This document shows, piece by piece, positions 7,869 through 13,873 of a stretch of DNA of 13,873 nucleotides; position 1 is the stretch's first letter; each line of letters begins with the position of its first letter. Location of the stretch: NCBI GenBank assembly GCA_029932035.1, contig JAOZQV010000052.1:1-13873 (forward strand), written 5' to 3'. The notes beneath the pieces are model-generated. The model saw only the letters and a program-made list of their open reading frames with translations, was not told where the DNA came from and ran no database searches. The DNA is from Deltaproteobacteria bacterium. Lineage in GTDB: Bacteria > Desulfobacterota > DSM-4660 > Desulfatiglandales > Desulfatiglandaceae. Both the position numbers and the translations under genes were made by a program.

Positions 7869-8839
7869 CGACCCGCCTCCTCCGGCCTTTTAACCCTGAC
7901 CCGGTCTGATCTCAGGCCCCTGGCCGACACGCCCTTGGCTCGGAGGTCTCCGTCAAACTCTGAGCCGGTTTCCCTGATATAGGAGAGCGCCTTTCTTATC
8001 TCATCATCCTTCTTAGCCGGCGTGGGCGCCAGATCCGCGAATTTAACAAGGTCCGCCTGCTGCAGCAGGGGAAGGAGCTGCCTGTCCTCCTGCTTCTGTA
8101 TAGAGACGGCAATTTCCTGTGTGGTGTACTCTGCAGCGGGAAATCCCCTGAGAGATTCCAGATAGCGCCTCATGATTTCAGAAAACCGGAAGTAAAACTC
8201 CTTGATATGGCCCTTTTCAAAGAGCTCCTGAGATTCCAGTTCATCAATCTCTTTTTTGGCCAAGGTATGAGGGGGATCCTGGGATATACCAAAAGCCATC
8301 CTGTTGCGACGTCTTTTAATCCACAGGAAAAGCCCGATGCCTGCTGCGCAGGCTATCAGGGCAATAATCACCCACGGCAGGTATTTTATCAGCCCGGACT
8401 CTGTTGGGATAATCCCGTAGATCGGTTTTAATTGTGCCTCTTCAGGTTTTTTACCAAGGTTGGACAGGACAGTCAGCTCAACAGGGTCTGCTTTGAGGAA
8501 TCCCTCTTTCCCTTCCCTGTCAAAATAGGTCAGGGAGAGAGGGCCGCATTTGAATCGGCCGATACGATCCACTAAGAGAGAGATCCTGATCTGTCCCGAC
8601 CCTGTTTGACGGTCTTTAATGGTAAAGCCCTCAAGACCTTTGATCTGAGGACCCGGAGATAAGTGTGCGCCCTCGGGAAGATGGTAGGTGAGCGTAAGGA
8701 GAACGGCGCTTCCCACTTTGGCCGAAGGGGGATCCAGAGCAGCCATCAGCCCGACAGGGGAGTTGTCCGCACTGATTGCCGTCCCGGCTGCTCCAAAGCA
8801 TAGGAGAATACAGGCAAAAACCACCCACCTGCCTTTCAT
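7865..8839 (-). CDS. Short BatD-like membrane protein
   Basis: 324 aa with an ATGA overlap at the start and a strong AGGAGGAGAAGG site upstream. Residues 1-24 are a signal peptide (FACILLCFGAAGTAISA|D). Residues about 28-130 form one Ig-like beta domain. A membrane helix lies at about 154-174, followed by a basic stop-transfer patch (KRRRNR). The cytoplasmic tail of about 150 residues contains FYFRFSEIMRRYLESLRGFP, TTQEIA and ADLVKFADLAPTP. These tail motifs are typical of the small membrane proteins found between DUF58 and BatA genes. It has the BatD plan (signal, beta domain, helix, tail) but a much shorter periplasmic part. I infer an accessory role in assembling or anchoring the MoxR-VWA complex. 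The family name is approximate. Confidence 0.75.
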   Translation of the reverse strand: MKGRWVVFACILLCFGAAGTAISADNSPVGLMAALDPPSAKVGSAVLLTLTYHLPEGAHLSPGPQIKGLEGFTIKDRQTGSGQIRISLLVDRIGRFKCGPLSLTYFDREGKEGFLKADPVELTVLSNLGKKPEEAQLKPIYGIIPTESGLIKYLPWVIIALIACAAGIGLFLWIKRRRNRMAFGISQDPPHTLAKKEIDELESQELFEKGHIKEFYFRFSEIMRRYLESLRGFPAAEYTTQEIAVSIQKQEDRQLLPLLQQADLVKFADLAPTPAKKDDEIRKALSYIRETGSEFDGDLRAKGVSARGLRSDRVRVKRPEEAGR

Positions 8840-9711
8840 TGCCTTCTCCTCCTCATCTCAAAGAGTTTGGTCAGTGGTTCAACTACCGGCCCGTTCGTGG
8901 CCAATTCCACGTGATCGATCCCTGCCCTTCTGAAGAGCTCTGTCAAATAGTCTGTCTGTTCTTTTCGATAGGCGCGCCATTTTTTTCTGAGTCGTTTGCT
9001 CCGGCTGTTGATCAGTGCCGTTTCTCCGGTCTCAGGGTCTTTAAGGGCTATCATGCCAACCTCGGGGAGGACCTCTTCGGCCGGGTCAGTCACCCGGATG
9101 ACCGTGAGGTCGTGCTTTTTAGCGGTGAGCCTCAACGATTTTTCAAACCCGGTGTCCATACAGTCTGATATCAAAAACAGAATCGTATGGCGCTTCGCCA
9201 CCCGGTTCAGGTAGGTAAGGACCGAATCTATGTTGGTGCTCAGGTCTTGGGGTTCATAGGTGAAAATCTCTTTGATAAGTCGCCACACATGAGAGGCCCC
9301 TTTCTTTGGGGGAATATACTTTTCGACTCCGGAACTGAACAGGATGGCGCCCACCTTGTCATTGGTGCGGATGGCTAAAAAAGCGAGCATGCCTGCCACT
9401 TCAGCCATTAATTCCCGCTTAAATTTCCCTCTTGTTCCGAAAAGGTGGGAACCGGAGAGATCTAAGATAAGGATAACGGTTAGTTCCCTCTCCTCATGAA
9501 AAACCTTGACAAATGGGCGGCCAAAGCGGGCAGAGACATTCCAGTCGATCGTCCTGAAATCGTCACCGACCTGGTACTCCCTGACCTCGGCGAACTCCAT
9601 TCCCCGACCCTTGAAGGCGCTTTCATACTGGCCTGCAAACAGGTCATTGGCCAGACGCTTCGTGGTGAAATGAAACCTCTGGATCTTCTTGAACAACGCC
9701 TCTGAGAGCAT
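8836..9711 (-). CDS. DUF58 domain protein (VWA-like MoxR partner)
   Basis: 291 aa; the ATG lies one base after the MoxR TGA and its own stop overlaps the next start (ATGA). Residues about 40-75 carry the DUF58 core: REYQVGDDFRTIDWNVSA then GRPFVKVFHEERE. The remainder folds like a VWA domain, with DLSGS at 84-88 and SDCMD at 182-186. No membrane helix or signal peptide is seen, so it is expected in the cytoplasm. DUF58 proteins regularly sit directly downstream of MoxR ATPases and are regarded as their partners; the molecular activity is not established. The C-terminus is basic (RRRRQ). Confidence 0.92.
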   Translation of the reverse strand: MLSEALFKKIQRFHFTTKRLANDLFAGQYESAFKGRGMEFAEVREYQVGDDFRTIDWNVSARFGRPFVKVFHEERELTVILILDLSGSHLFGTRGKFKRELMAEVAGMLAFLAIRTNDKVGAILFSSGVEKYIPPKKGASHVWRLIKEIFTYEPQDLSTNIDSVLTYLNRVAKRHTILFLISDCMDTGFEKSLRLTAKKHDLTVIRVTDPAEEVLPEVGMIALKDPETGETALINSRSKRLRKKWRAYRKEQTDYLTELFRRAGIDHVELATNGPVVEPLTKLFEMRRRRQ

Positions 9712-9712
9712 C

Positions 9713-10693
9713 TCAAGGCACCTCGATCCGTTCTAATAATGTTTTTATAAGATCATCAGAGCTCATCTCCTCTGCCTCTGCCTCGTAGCTGAGAATAATG
9801 CGGTGGCGCAATACATCAGGGGCCATTGATTTCACATCCTGCGGCGTCACATATCCACGGCCGCTCAAAAACGCGTGGGCGCGTGAGGCCAGACCGAGCC
9901 AGATAGAGGCCCTGGGTGAGGCCCCATAACTGATCATGGATGCAATATCGAGATCAAATTCCTTTGGGTTTCGGGTAGCCATGGTAAGCCGCACAATATA
10001 ATCCATGATCCGCTCCTCCATATGGATCGCATTCATGGTCTCGCTGGCAGATCGGATTTCAGCCACATCCACTATACCTTCGATATCCTCCACCACCCCG
10101 CCATAGACCCTTTCCATGATCTCCTTCTCTTCCTCGGCCGAAGGGTAATCGACCTTGATCTTCAGCATAAAACGGTCGATCTGGGCCTCTGGAAGCGGAT
10201 AGGTCCCCTCCTGTTCAATCGGATTCTGGGTGGCAAGCACTAAGAATGGCCTGGCCAACGGGAAGGTGGTTTCACCGATGGTGATCTGGCGCTCCTGCAT
10301 TGCCTCTAACAGGGCGCTCTGGACCTTTGCCGGCGCCCGGTTTATTTCGTCCGCCAAGATGATATTGTGGAATATAGGGCCTTTCTTTATTTCGAAGGTG
10401 GCAGTGTCAGGCCGGTAGAACTGCGTTCCTAATATATCCGCAGGGAGGAGGTCCGGAGTGAACTGTATCCTCTGAAAGGTTGTATTAATGGTAGCGGCCA
10501 GGGTTTTGACTGCCGTGGTCTTTGCCAGACCGGGAAGACCTTCCAATAAGAGATGTCCATCGCACAGAAGCCCGATCAGCATCCTCTCTATGAGGTTCCT
10601 CTGGCCCACAATAACCTTTTCTATGCCTGCCATAATCTGCCTGAGAACCAGGCTCTCTTTTTCAACCCTCCGGGTGATTTCCTGTATATCCAT
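9713..10693 (-). CDS. moxR: MoxR-family AAA+ ATPase
   Basis: First gene of the operon, 326 aa from ATG 10693. Walker A is GLPGLAKT (about 52-59), Walker B ILADEINRAPAKVQ (from about 112), sensor 1 ATQNP (about 154-158), and the second arginine region YGASPRASIWL (about 256-266). The family hallmark LLEAMQERQITIGE is present. Length is normal for MoxR. An in-frame TTG one codon upstream (10696) is also possible, but ATG 10693 is preferred; an AGGAGG lies 10 bases before it. An ATG at 10700 is out of frame. MoxR ATPases are cytoplasmic chaperone-like enzymes that act with VWA proteins, and all the expected partners follow in this operon. The substrate is unknown. Confidence 0.95.
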   Translation of the reverse strand: MDIQEITRRVEKESLVLRQIMAGIEKVIVGQRNLIERMLIGLLCDGHLLLEGLPGLAKTTAVKTLAATINTTFQRIQFTPDLLPADILGTQFYRPDTATFEIKKGPIFHNIILADEINRAPAKVQSALLEAMQERQITIGETTFPLARPFLVLATQNPIEQEGTYPLPEAQIDRFMLKIKVDYPSAEEEKEIMERVYGGVVEDIEGIVDVAEIRSASETMNAIHMEERIMDYIVRLTMATRNPKEFDLDIASMISYGASPRASIWLGLASRAHAFLSGRGYVTPQDVKSMAPDVLRHRIILSYEAEAEEMSSDDLIKTLLERIEVP

Positions 10694-10703
10694 CAATCAT
10701 TTT

Positions 10704-10709
10704 CCTCCT
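10704..10709 (-). promoter_or_regulatory. Ribosome binding site of moxR
   Basis: A perfect AGGAGG on the minus strand lies 10 bases before ATG 10693 and 7 bases before the in-frame TTG 10696. It fixes translation initiation of the operon to this spot but does not alone decide between the two starts. Confidence 0.7.
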
Positions 10710-10865
10710 AATTTCACCGAGACATCTCTCTGTCTCTCTTAATCCTCATTAAATTCTGTTGCTTCTCGCAGGCATTCAAAAAGCTCCCAGCCCCTTGAAG
10801 CCGTGAATTGTCACCAAAAAAAATCTCATTATGTGGTCGAGCCCCGACTAAGACTTGACTTAACT

Positions 10866-10893
10866 ATTATAGGGTCTTTGAATATAGCAAGAA
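10866..10893 (-). promoter_or_regulatory. Candidate promoter of the moxR-bat operon
   Basis: On the minus strand a perfect TATAAT (10871 down to 10866) is preceded, after a 16-base spacer, by a poor -35 (TTCTTG, 10893-10888). If used, it would give a 5' leader of about 165 bases before moxR. The -10 is strong but the -35 is weak, so an activator or another sigma factor is possible. Confidence 0.3.
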
Positions 10894-10917
10894 TATTCCT
10901 CTTTTCAAGATCATTTT

Positions 10918-10948
10918 TTTTGGCATTTTGCAGAAGCCCGTGCCAAAA
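10918..10948. repeat. Inverted repeat TTTTGGCA / TGCCAAAA
   Basis: A perfect 8-base inverted repeat (10918-10925 and 10941-10948) with a 15-base spacer lies between the two divergent candidate promoters. A run of eight T precedes GGCA on the plus strand. Because neither strand places a T-run after the stem, it is not a standard terminator. It could be an operator or a weak RNA hairpin; chance is possible in AT-rich DNA. Confidence 0.45.
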
Positions 10949-10972
10949 CCGAGACGTCATTACCTGAATCAG

Positions 10973-11002
10973 TTGACTTTTAAAAGCTATTTCTGCTAAC
11001 AA
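10973..11002 (+). promoter_or_regulatory. Candidate promoter for the CoA-ligase alpha gene
   Basis: TTGACT at 10973-10978 is a good -35. After an 18-base spacer comes TAACAA (10997-11002), preceded by TG at 10994-10995 in the extended -10 position. The -10 matches consensus at only three of six bases. Transcription would begin about 30 bases before the ATG at 11036. Confidence 0.3.
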
Positions 11003-11035
11003 GCCCTAATCAAATACGGAATTGAAGGAATCGAG

Positions 11036-12487
11036 ATGTTTAACTCCATTGAAGAAAGTCCGCTTTATCAGATAGCCAACCCCAGGAGCATTGTTTTTTT
11101 TGGGGCGTCAAATAGTATCAGCGCTATGGGAACCAACCTTCTTATGTCTTTGCAGGCGGCAGGCTTTGAAGGCGCTATTTATCCTGTTCACCTCAAAGAA
11201 AAAAAGGTGCTGGATCTCAAGGCATACCGGAGTGTCCTGGATTTGCCGGAGGTCCCTGATTTGGCAGTGATTGTGCTCCCCACTAAGATCGTCAACCAGA
11301 CACTTGAGGAATGCGGCAGGAAAGGTATCAGAAAGGTCGCTATAGTTTCCGGTGGTTTTAGGGAGGTCGGAGGCAGTGGGGTTGCCCTTGAAGAGGAACT
11401 AAAGGAGATTGCCGGAAGATACGGAATACGCGTTCTTGGTCCGAATTGTCTTGGAGTCGCCAACCTTCACCACAAGCTGAATACCACATTCATCCCATAT
11501 GAAGGCGACCCCGGATTTATCGGTCTGGCATCCCAGAGTGGGAGCTTTGTTACCCAGCTCTTTGACTACCTCTCTAAGTTAGGGCTTGGATTCAGCACGG
11601 CCTTCAGTGTCGGCAACGAGGTGGATATTGATCTGATTGACTCCATGGAATATCTCGCTGCCTGCCCTAATACCAAGGTCATAGCCCTCTACATTGAAGG
11701 GATCAAGAGGGGGAGGCCGTTTATGGAAACCGCGAGATTGATTGTGCCTCATAAGCCGATCGTGGCCCTATATGTTGGCGGTTCCGAGACGGGTAGACGA
11801 GCCGGTTTTTCCCATACCGGTGCTCTGGCAGGTCCGGATGATCTGTATAGTGGTATGTTCAGGCAGAGCGGGGTTATCAGAGCCCAATCCGTCACCGAGC
11901 TGTTCGATTTCTGCTGGGTCTTGGGGGAGCTGCCCAGACCTAAAGGGCCCAGGGTGGTCATTCAGACCCATTCCGGTGGGCCAGGGGCCGCAGCGGCGGA
12001 TTCCTGTGGGAGGGCTGGCCTCGAACTGCCTGACCTGTCAGACGATACGGTAGAGAAGCTGGCACCATTTGTCCCTCATACCGGTAGCGTCAATAACCCT
12101 GTTGATCTCACCTTTTCCAAAAATCCTAATGACTTCTTCTCCAGCATACCACAGATCCTCATCAAGGAAAAAATGGCCGATATGCTGTTGATCTACTTTT
12201 TTACCCCGTCTCAGGTCGTCAAGAGAGCGCTTATGCAGATGGGTTTGTCTGAGGAGGAGATTATGAATCAGGCCATGAAATTCACTGATCATCAGTGTAG
12301 CTCTATTGCCCGCCTCCTCGAAACAGATGACAAACCGATTATCGGTTATACCTTTCGCAGCCTTGAAGAACCATCTATTAGTGAGCTTATAAACCGGGGT
12401 ATACCCGTGTTCCCGGGTCCCGAGCGCGCCGCGCGGGCCATGGCCGCCCTGGTTAAGTATGCGAAATATGTCCCCCCGAAAGCCTAA
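11036..12487 (+). CDS. Acyl-CoA synthetase (NDP-forming), alpha-subunit type
   Basis: 483 aa; ATG 11036 has GAAGGA about 6 bases upstream. Residues about 10-135 are a CoA-binding Rossmann domain (NPRSIVFFGASN at 15-26, GPNCLG at 135-140). Residues about 155-300 are the succinyl-CoA-ligase-like domain with SQSGSFV (166-172) and GNEVDID (193-199). The motif GFSHTGALAG (257-266) holds His260, the expected phosphohistidine of ADP-forming acyl-CoA synthetases. Residues about 310-480 are the second ligase-like domain (THSGGPGAAAAD). The family interconverts acyl-CoA and free acid while making ADP/ATP, often in anaerobes for energy saving. The ATP-grasp (beta) part is absent: the protein ends after the alpha-type domains and the next gene is unrelated. 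The beta subunit must be encoded elsewhere or the protein has another role. Acyl specificity cannot be read. Confidence 0.85.
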   Translation: MFNSIEESPLYQIANPRSIVFFGASNSISAMGTNLLMSLQAAGFEGAIYPVHLKEKKVLDLKAYRSVLDLPEVPDLAVIVLPTKIVNQTLEECGRKGIRKVAIVSGGFREVGGSGVALEEELKEIAGRYGIRVLGPNCLGVANLHHKLNTTFIPYEGDPGFIGLASQSGSFVTQLFDYLSKLGLGFSTAFSVGNEVDIDLIDSMEYLAACPNTKVIALYIEGIKRGRPFMETARLIVPHKPIVALYVGGSETGRRAGFSHTGALAGPDDLYSGMFRQSGVIRAQSVTELFDFCWVLGELPRPKGPRVVIQTHSGGPGAAAADSCGRAGLELPDLSDDTVEKLAPFVPHTGSVNNPVDLTFSKNPNDFFSSIPQILIKEKMADMLLIYFFTPSQVVKRALMQMGLSEEEIMNQAMKFTDHQCSSIARLLETDDKPIIGYTFRSLEEPSISELINRGIPVFPGPERAARAMAALVKYAKYVPPKA

Positions 12488-12508
12488 CCTGAAAAATGGA
12501 ACAACTCA

Positions 12509-12537
12509 TTGACATGGGATTGAGATCCGGATAAATT
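12509..12537 (+). promoter_or_regulatory. Near-consensus sigma-70 promoter
   Basis: A perfect TTGACA (12509-12514), an optimal 17-base spacer, and TAAATT (12532-12537; 4 of 6 to consensus). Transcription would start near 12544, leaving about a 47-base leader before ATG 12591. It suggests that the downstream gene is transcribed on its own rather than only from the preceding gene. Confidence 0.6.
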
Positions 12538-12590
12538 TGTATCGCCTGTGAAAAGAACTTTTGGGGAATAATTTCCGACGATCAGAGAGC

Positions 12591-13784
12591 ATGAGACGAA
12601 AAACAAAAACCAGGAAGAAACCGATCTCCCCGGTCCTGCTCAACAAAGAGCAGGAAGCCCTTATTACCATCTTACTTCGAGAGGTTGGGAGTGCCGAACC
12701 CGGTGAGCTTGTCGCCAAGGTGCCAGATTCGGCCTGTGCTCAAGCCCTCATAGCTCGCCTGCCATTAAACGATGTCTCTACAATTCCGCTGCTGTTGGCG
12801 CTAAGAGCCGGCTTTAAAGATAAAGGTGTCGGAAAGGCAATTAAGCGTGCCGTATTCAAGCTCAAGAGAAGCGGTGTCTCTACTGAAGAGTTCCATACCG
12901 AAGAGGGCGAGTCTTCAACTATCTTGAAGCCTTTCCGGAAAGAGCCTCCTCGCTGTTATGTGGGCGCTGTTGACGGAGCGGGACTCAGGGCCGTTGTGAT
13001 CATCGTGCACCGTGGAGGCAAGGGCCGCGATGTAGGTCTCGGAGTCGTCTCTGACGAGCAAGATATCCAGGAGTTCTTTTACCGCAACCTCAGCAAGAGA
13101 AACGCAAAGGAGATGAAAGAGGGCTTTTCGCGAGATGCTGGACCGTTAGTGGAAACCTCACTGTCACACGCTGCAACTATTCTTGAAGAGTCCTACCTGA
13201 GGCACATCACGCTAAAATCAGATGTGCCCGCTGATTATCTTGAATTGAGACCGTGGTTACTGGAAAATGCCTCTCTCCTTGCGCGGCCGGTCGTCTATGA
13301 CTTCATTCCCGAGACGTCCATTTCGGACACGGTCCTGACTTATTCCCGGCTCATGGAGCTCTTTGATCACGAACTGATGGAGTCTTGGTTGATTGAGATT
13401 GAGGCCTTGAGGCCTTTTATGGAAGATATGTTCAAGGTGGAGGAGAGCCCGATTGTCCTTACCGAGGCCCAGAAGTCTGACCGGGTTAGGGAGATTAAGG
13501 AAAAGTGCATGAGCAAAATCTTTTCCCCTGAGAGGCGTGAACTGCTGAAGCGCCGGTTAGAGGAGATGGGATACGTCTTTTTCAAGCTCGGGCAGGAAGA
13601 GACAGCCTGTCTGGCCCTTGCGGCGGCACATGCCGCGGATAAGGAGGGTACTATCCTGAAAGCCAATCCTGTCCTTGAAACCCTTTTGGAACGTAGCCTG
13701 ACTTTTTACACGAAGGCCATGGAAGAGAGGGACCCAGAGCAAAGCCGGGAGAAAGGCGAATCATCTCCCATCATACTCCCCTGA
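12591..13784 (+). CDS. Hypothetical protein, helical, HEAT-like N-terminal part
   Basis: I do not recognise this 397-aa protein. ATG 12591 is chosen over an in-frame TTG at 12561, because the latter would lie only about 17 bases from the predicted transcription start; neither has a good ribosome site (AGAGAG just before the ATG). No signal peptide or membrane helix is seen, so it is probably cytoplasmic. Residues 1-11 are strongly basic (RRKTKTRKK). Residues about 20-95 look like paired helices reminiscent of HEAT repeats (AQALIARLPLNDVSTIPLLL, ALRAGFKDKGVGKAIKRAV). Residues about 118-155 seem to be a beta segment (CYVGAVDGAGLRAVVIIVHR). The rest is charged and helical, with a TPR-like pair near 310-350 (MGYVFFKLGQEETACLALAA). 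Codon use and reading frame look genuine. A binding or scaffold role is only a guess; the basic start could contact nucleic acid. Confidence 0.8.
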   Translation: MRRKTKTRKKPISPVLLNKEQEALITILLREVGSAEPGELVAKVPDSACAQALIARLPLNDVSTIPLLLALRAGFKDKGVGKAIKRAVFKLKRSGVSTEEFHTEEGESSTILKPFRKEPPRCYVGAVDGAGLRAVVIIVHRGGKGRDVGLGVVSDEQDIQEFFYRNLSKRNAKEMKEGFSRDAGPLVETSLSHAATILEESYLRHITLKSDVPADYLELRPWLLENASLLARPVVYDFIPETSISDTVLTYSRLMELFDHELMESWLIEIEALRPFMEDMFKVEESPIVLTEAQKSDRVREIKEKCMSKIFSPERRELLKRRLEEMGYVFFKLGQEETACLALAAAHAADKEGTILKANPVLETLLERSLTFYTKAMEERDPEQSREKGESSPIILP

Positions 13785-13822
13785 GATAGGGGAAAGCTAC
13801 TAAAGCATGCTTATTTGTTTTT

Positions 13823-13869
13823 GGACTCATACTCTTAATCGTAATCTTAATCATAATCGTTTTGAGTCC
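13823..13869. repeat. TAATCN tandem repeat enclosed by a 7-base inverted repeat
   Basis: Four consecutive 6-base units, TAATCG, TAATCT, TAATCA and TAATCG (13836-13859), lie within a perfect inverted repeat GGACTCA (13823-13829) / TGAGTCC (13863-13869). The region is intergenic and runs to the window edge. The long AT-rich loop and the absence of a visible T-run make an ordinary terminator unlikely. It may be one copy of a dispersed intergenic element. From 13785 to 13822 nothing else was seen except the 10-base palindrome AAGCATGCTT. Confidence 0.5.
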
Positions 13870-13873
13870 CGCC

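Larger units (their letters stand above)
10694..11035. other. Divergent intergenic region between moxR and the CoA-ligase gene
   Basis: About 340 bases without a credible gene. It separates two divergently transcribed units and is AT-rich, with runs of A and T. It contains the moxR ribosome site, candidate promoters for both directions and an inverted repeat, each listed separately. No small ORF with a ribosome site or conserved-looking peptide was noticed, and no RNA gene was recognised. Confidence 0.7.

Noticed and set aside
10855..10870. TTGACT and TATTAT as a plus-strand promoter
   Set aside because: The spacer is only 4 bases, far too short for a sigma-70 promoter.
12561..12590. TTG start giving a 407-residue version of the hypothetical protein
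   Set aside because: It would be very close to the predicted transcription start and has no ribosome site; ATG 12591 is more likely, though not proven.

Overview
The window looks like chromosomal DNA from a Gram-negative bacterium of moderate GC content, most plausibly an anaerobic deltaproteobacterium (Desulfobacterota). That placement is an inference from the type of Bat operon, an acyl-CoA synthetase (NDP-forming) alpha-type protein, and a gene remnant resembling sequences I recall from sulfate-reducer relatives. No rRNA, tRNA, CRISPR array or insertion sequence was seen.

Layout. (1) 2-2023, plus strand: the 3' part of a large, probably exported protein cut by the left edge. It has two divergent copies of a beta-rich domain, a thaumatin-like domain, and a Cys-rich tail with two copies of a small motif. 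(2) 2024-2394: no intact gene. It holds a decayed minus-strand fragment resembling the helix-turn-helix part of a ParB-like protein, then a hairpin that probably ends the next operon. (3) 2395-10693, minus strand: a seven-gene MoxR/Bat operon transcribed right to left: MoxR AAA+ ATPase, DUF58 protein, short BatD-like membrane protein, BatA, BatB fused to BatC, full-length BatD, BatE. Every junction is a 4-base stop/start overlap or a 1-base gap, so the genes are almost certainly co-transcribed and translationally coupled. (4) 10694-11035: a divergent intergenic region with candidate promoters on both strands and an inverted repeat. (5) 11036-12487, plus strand: an acyl-CoA synthetase (NDP-forming) alpha-type protein without its ATP-grasp partner nearby. 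(6) 12591-13784, plus strand: an unrecognised 397-residue soluble protein behind a near-consensus sigma-70 promoter. (7) 13785-13873: non-coding DNA with a 6-base-period tandem repeat enclosed by an inverted repeat, cut by the right edge.

How the genes fit together. In the operon, MoxR is expected to be a cytoplasmic ATPase acting with the DUF58 protein and with membrane-anchored von Willebrand A proteins (BatA, BatB). BatD, the BatD-like protein, the BatC portion and BatE supply periplasmic beta-domains, TPRs and an SH3-like module. Such systems are linked to stress tolerance, envelope integrity and chaperone-like maturation of partner proteins; the client here is unknown. The flanking genes show no clear functional link to the operon.

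No convincing wholly new multi-gene system was found. The most unusual items are the bacterial thaumatin-domain protein, the BatB-BatC fusion with a buried signal-like segment, the orphan CoA-ligase alpha subunit, and the unrecognised 397-residue protein.
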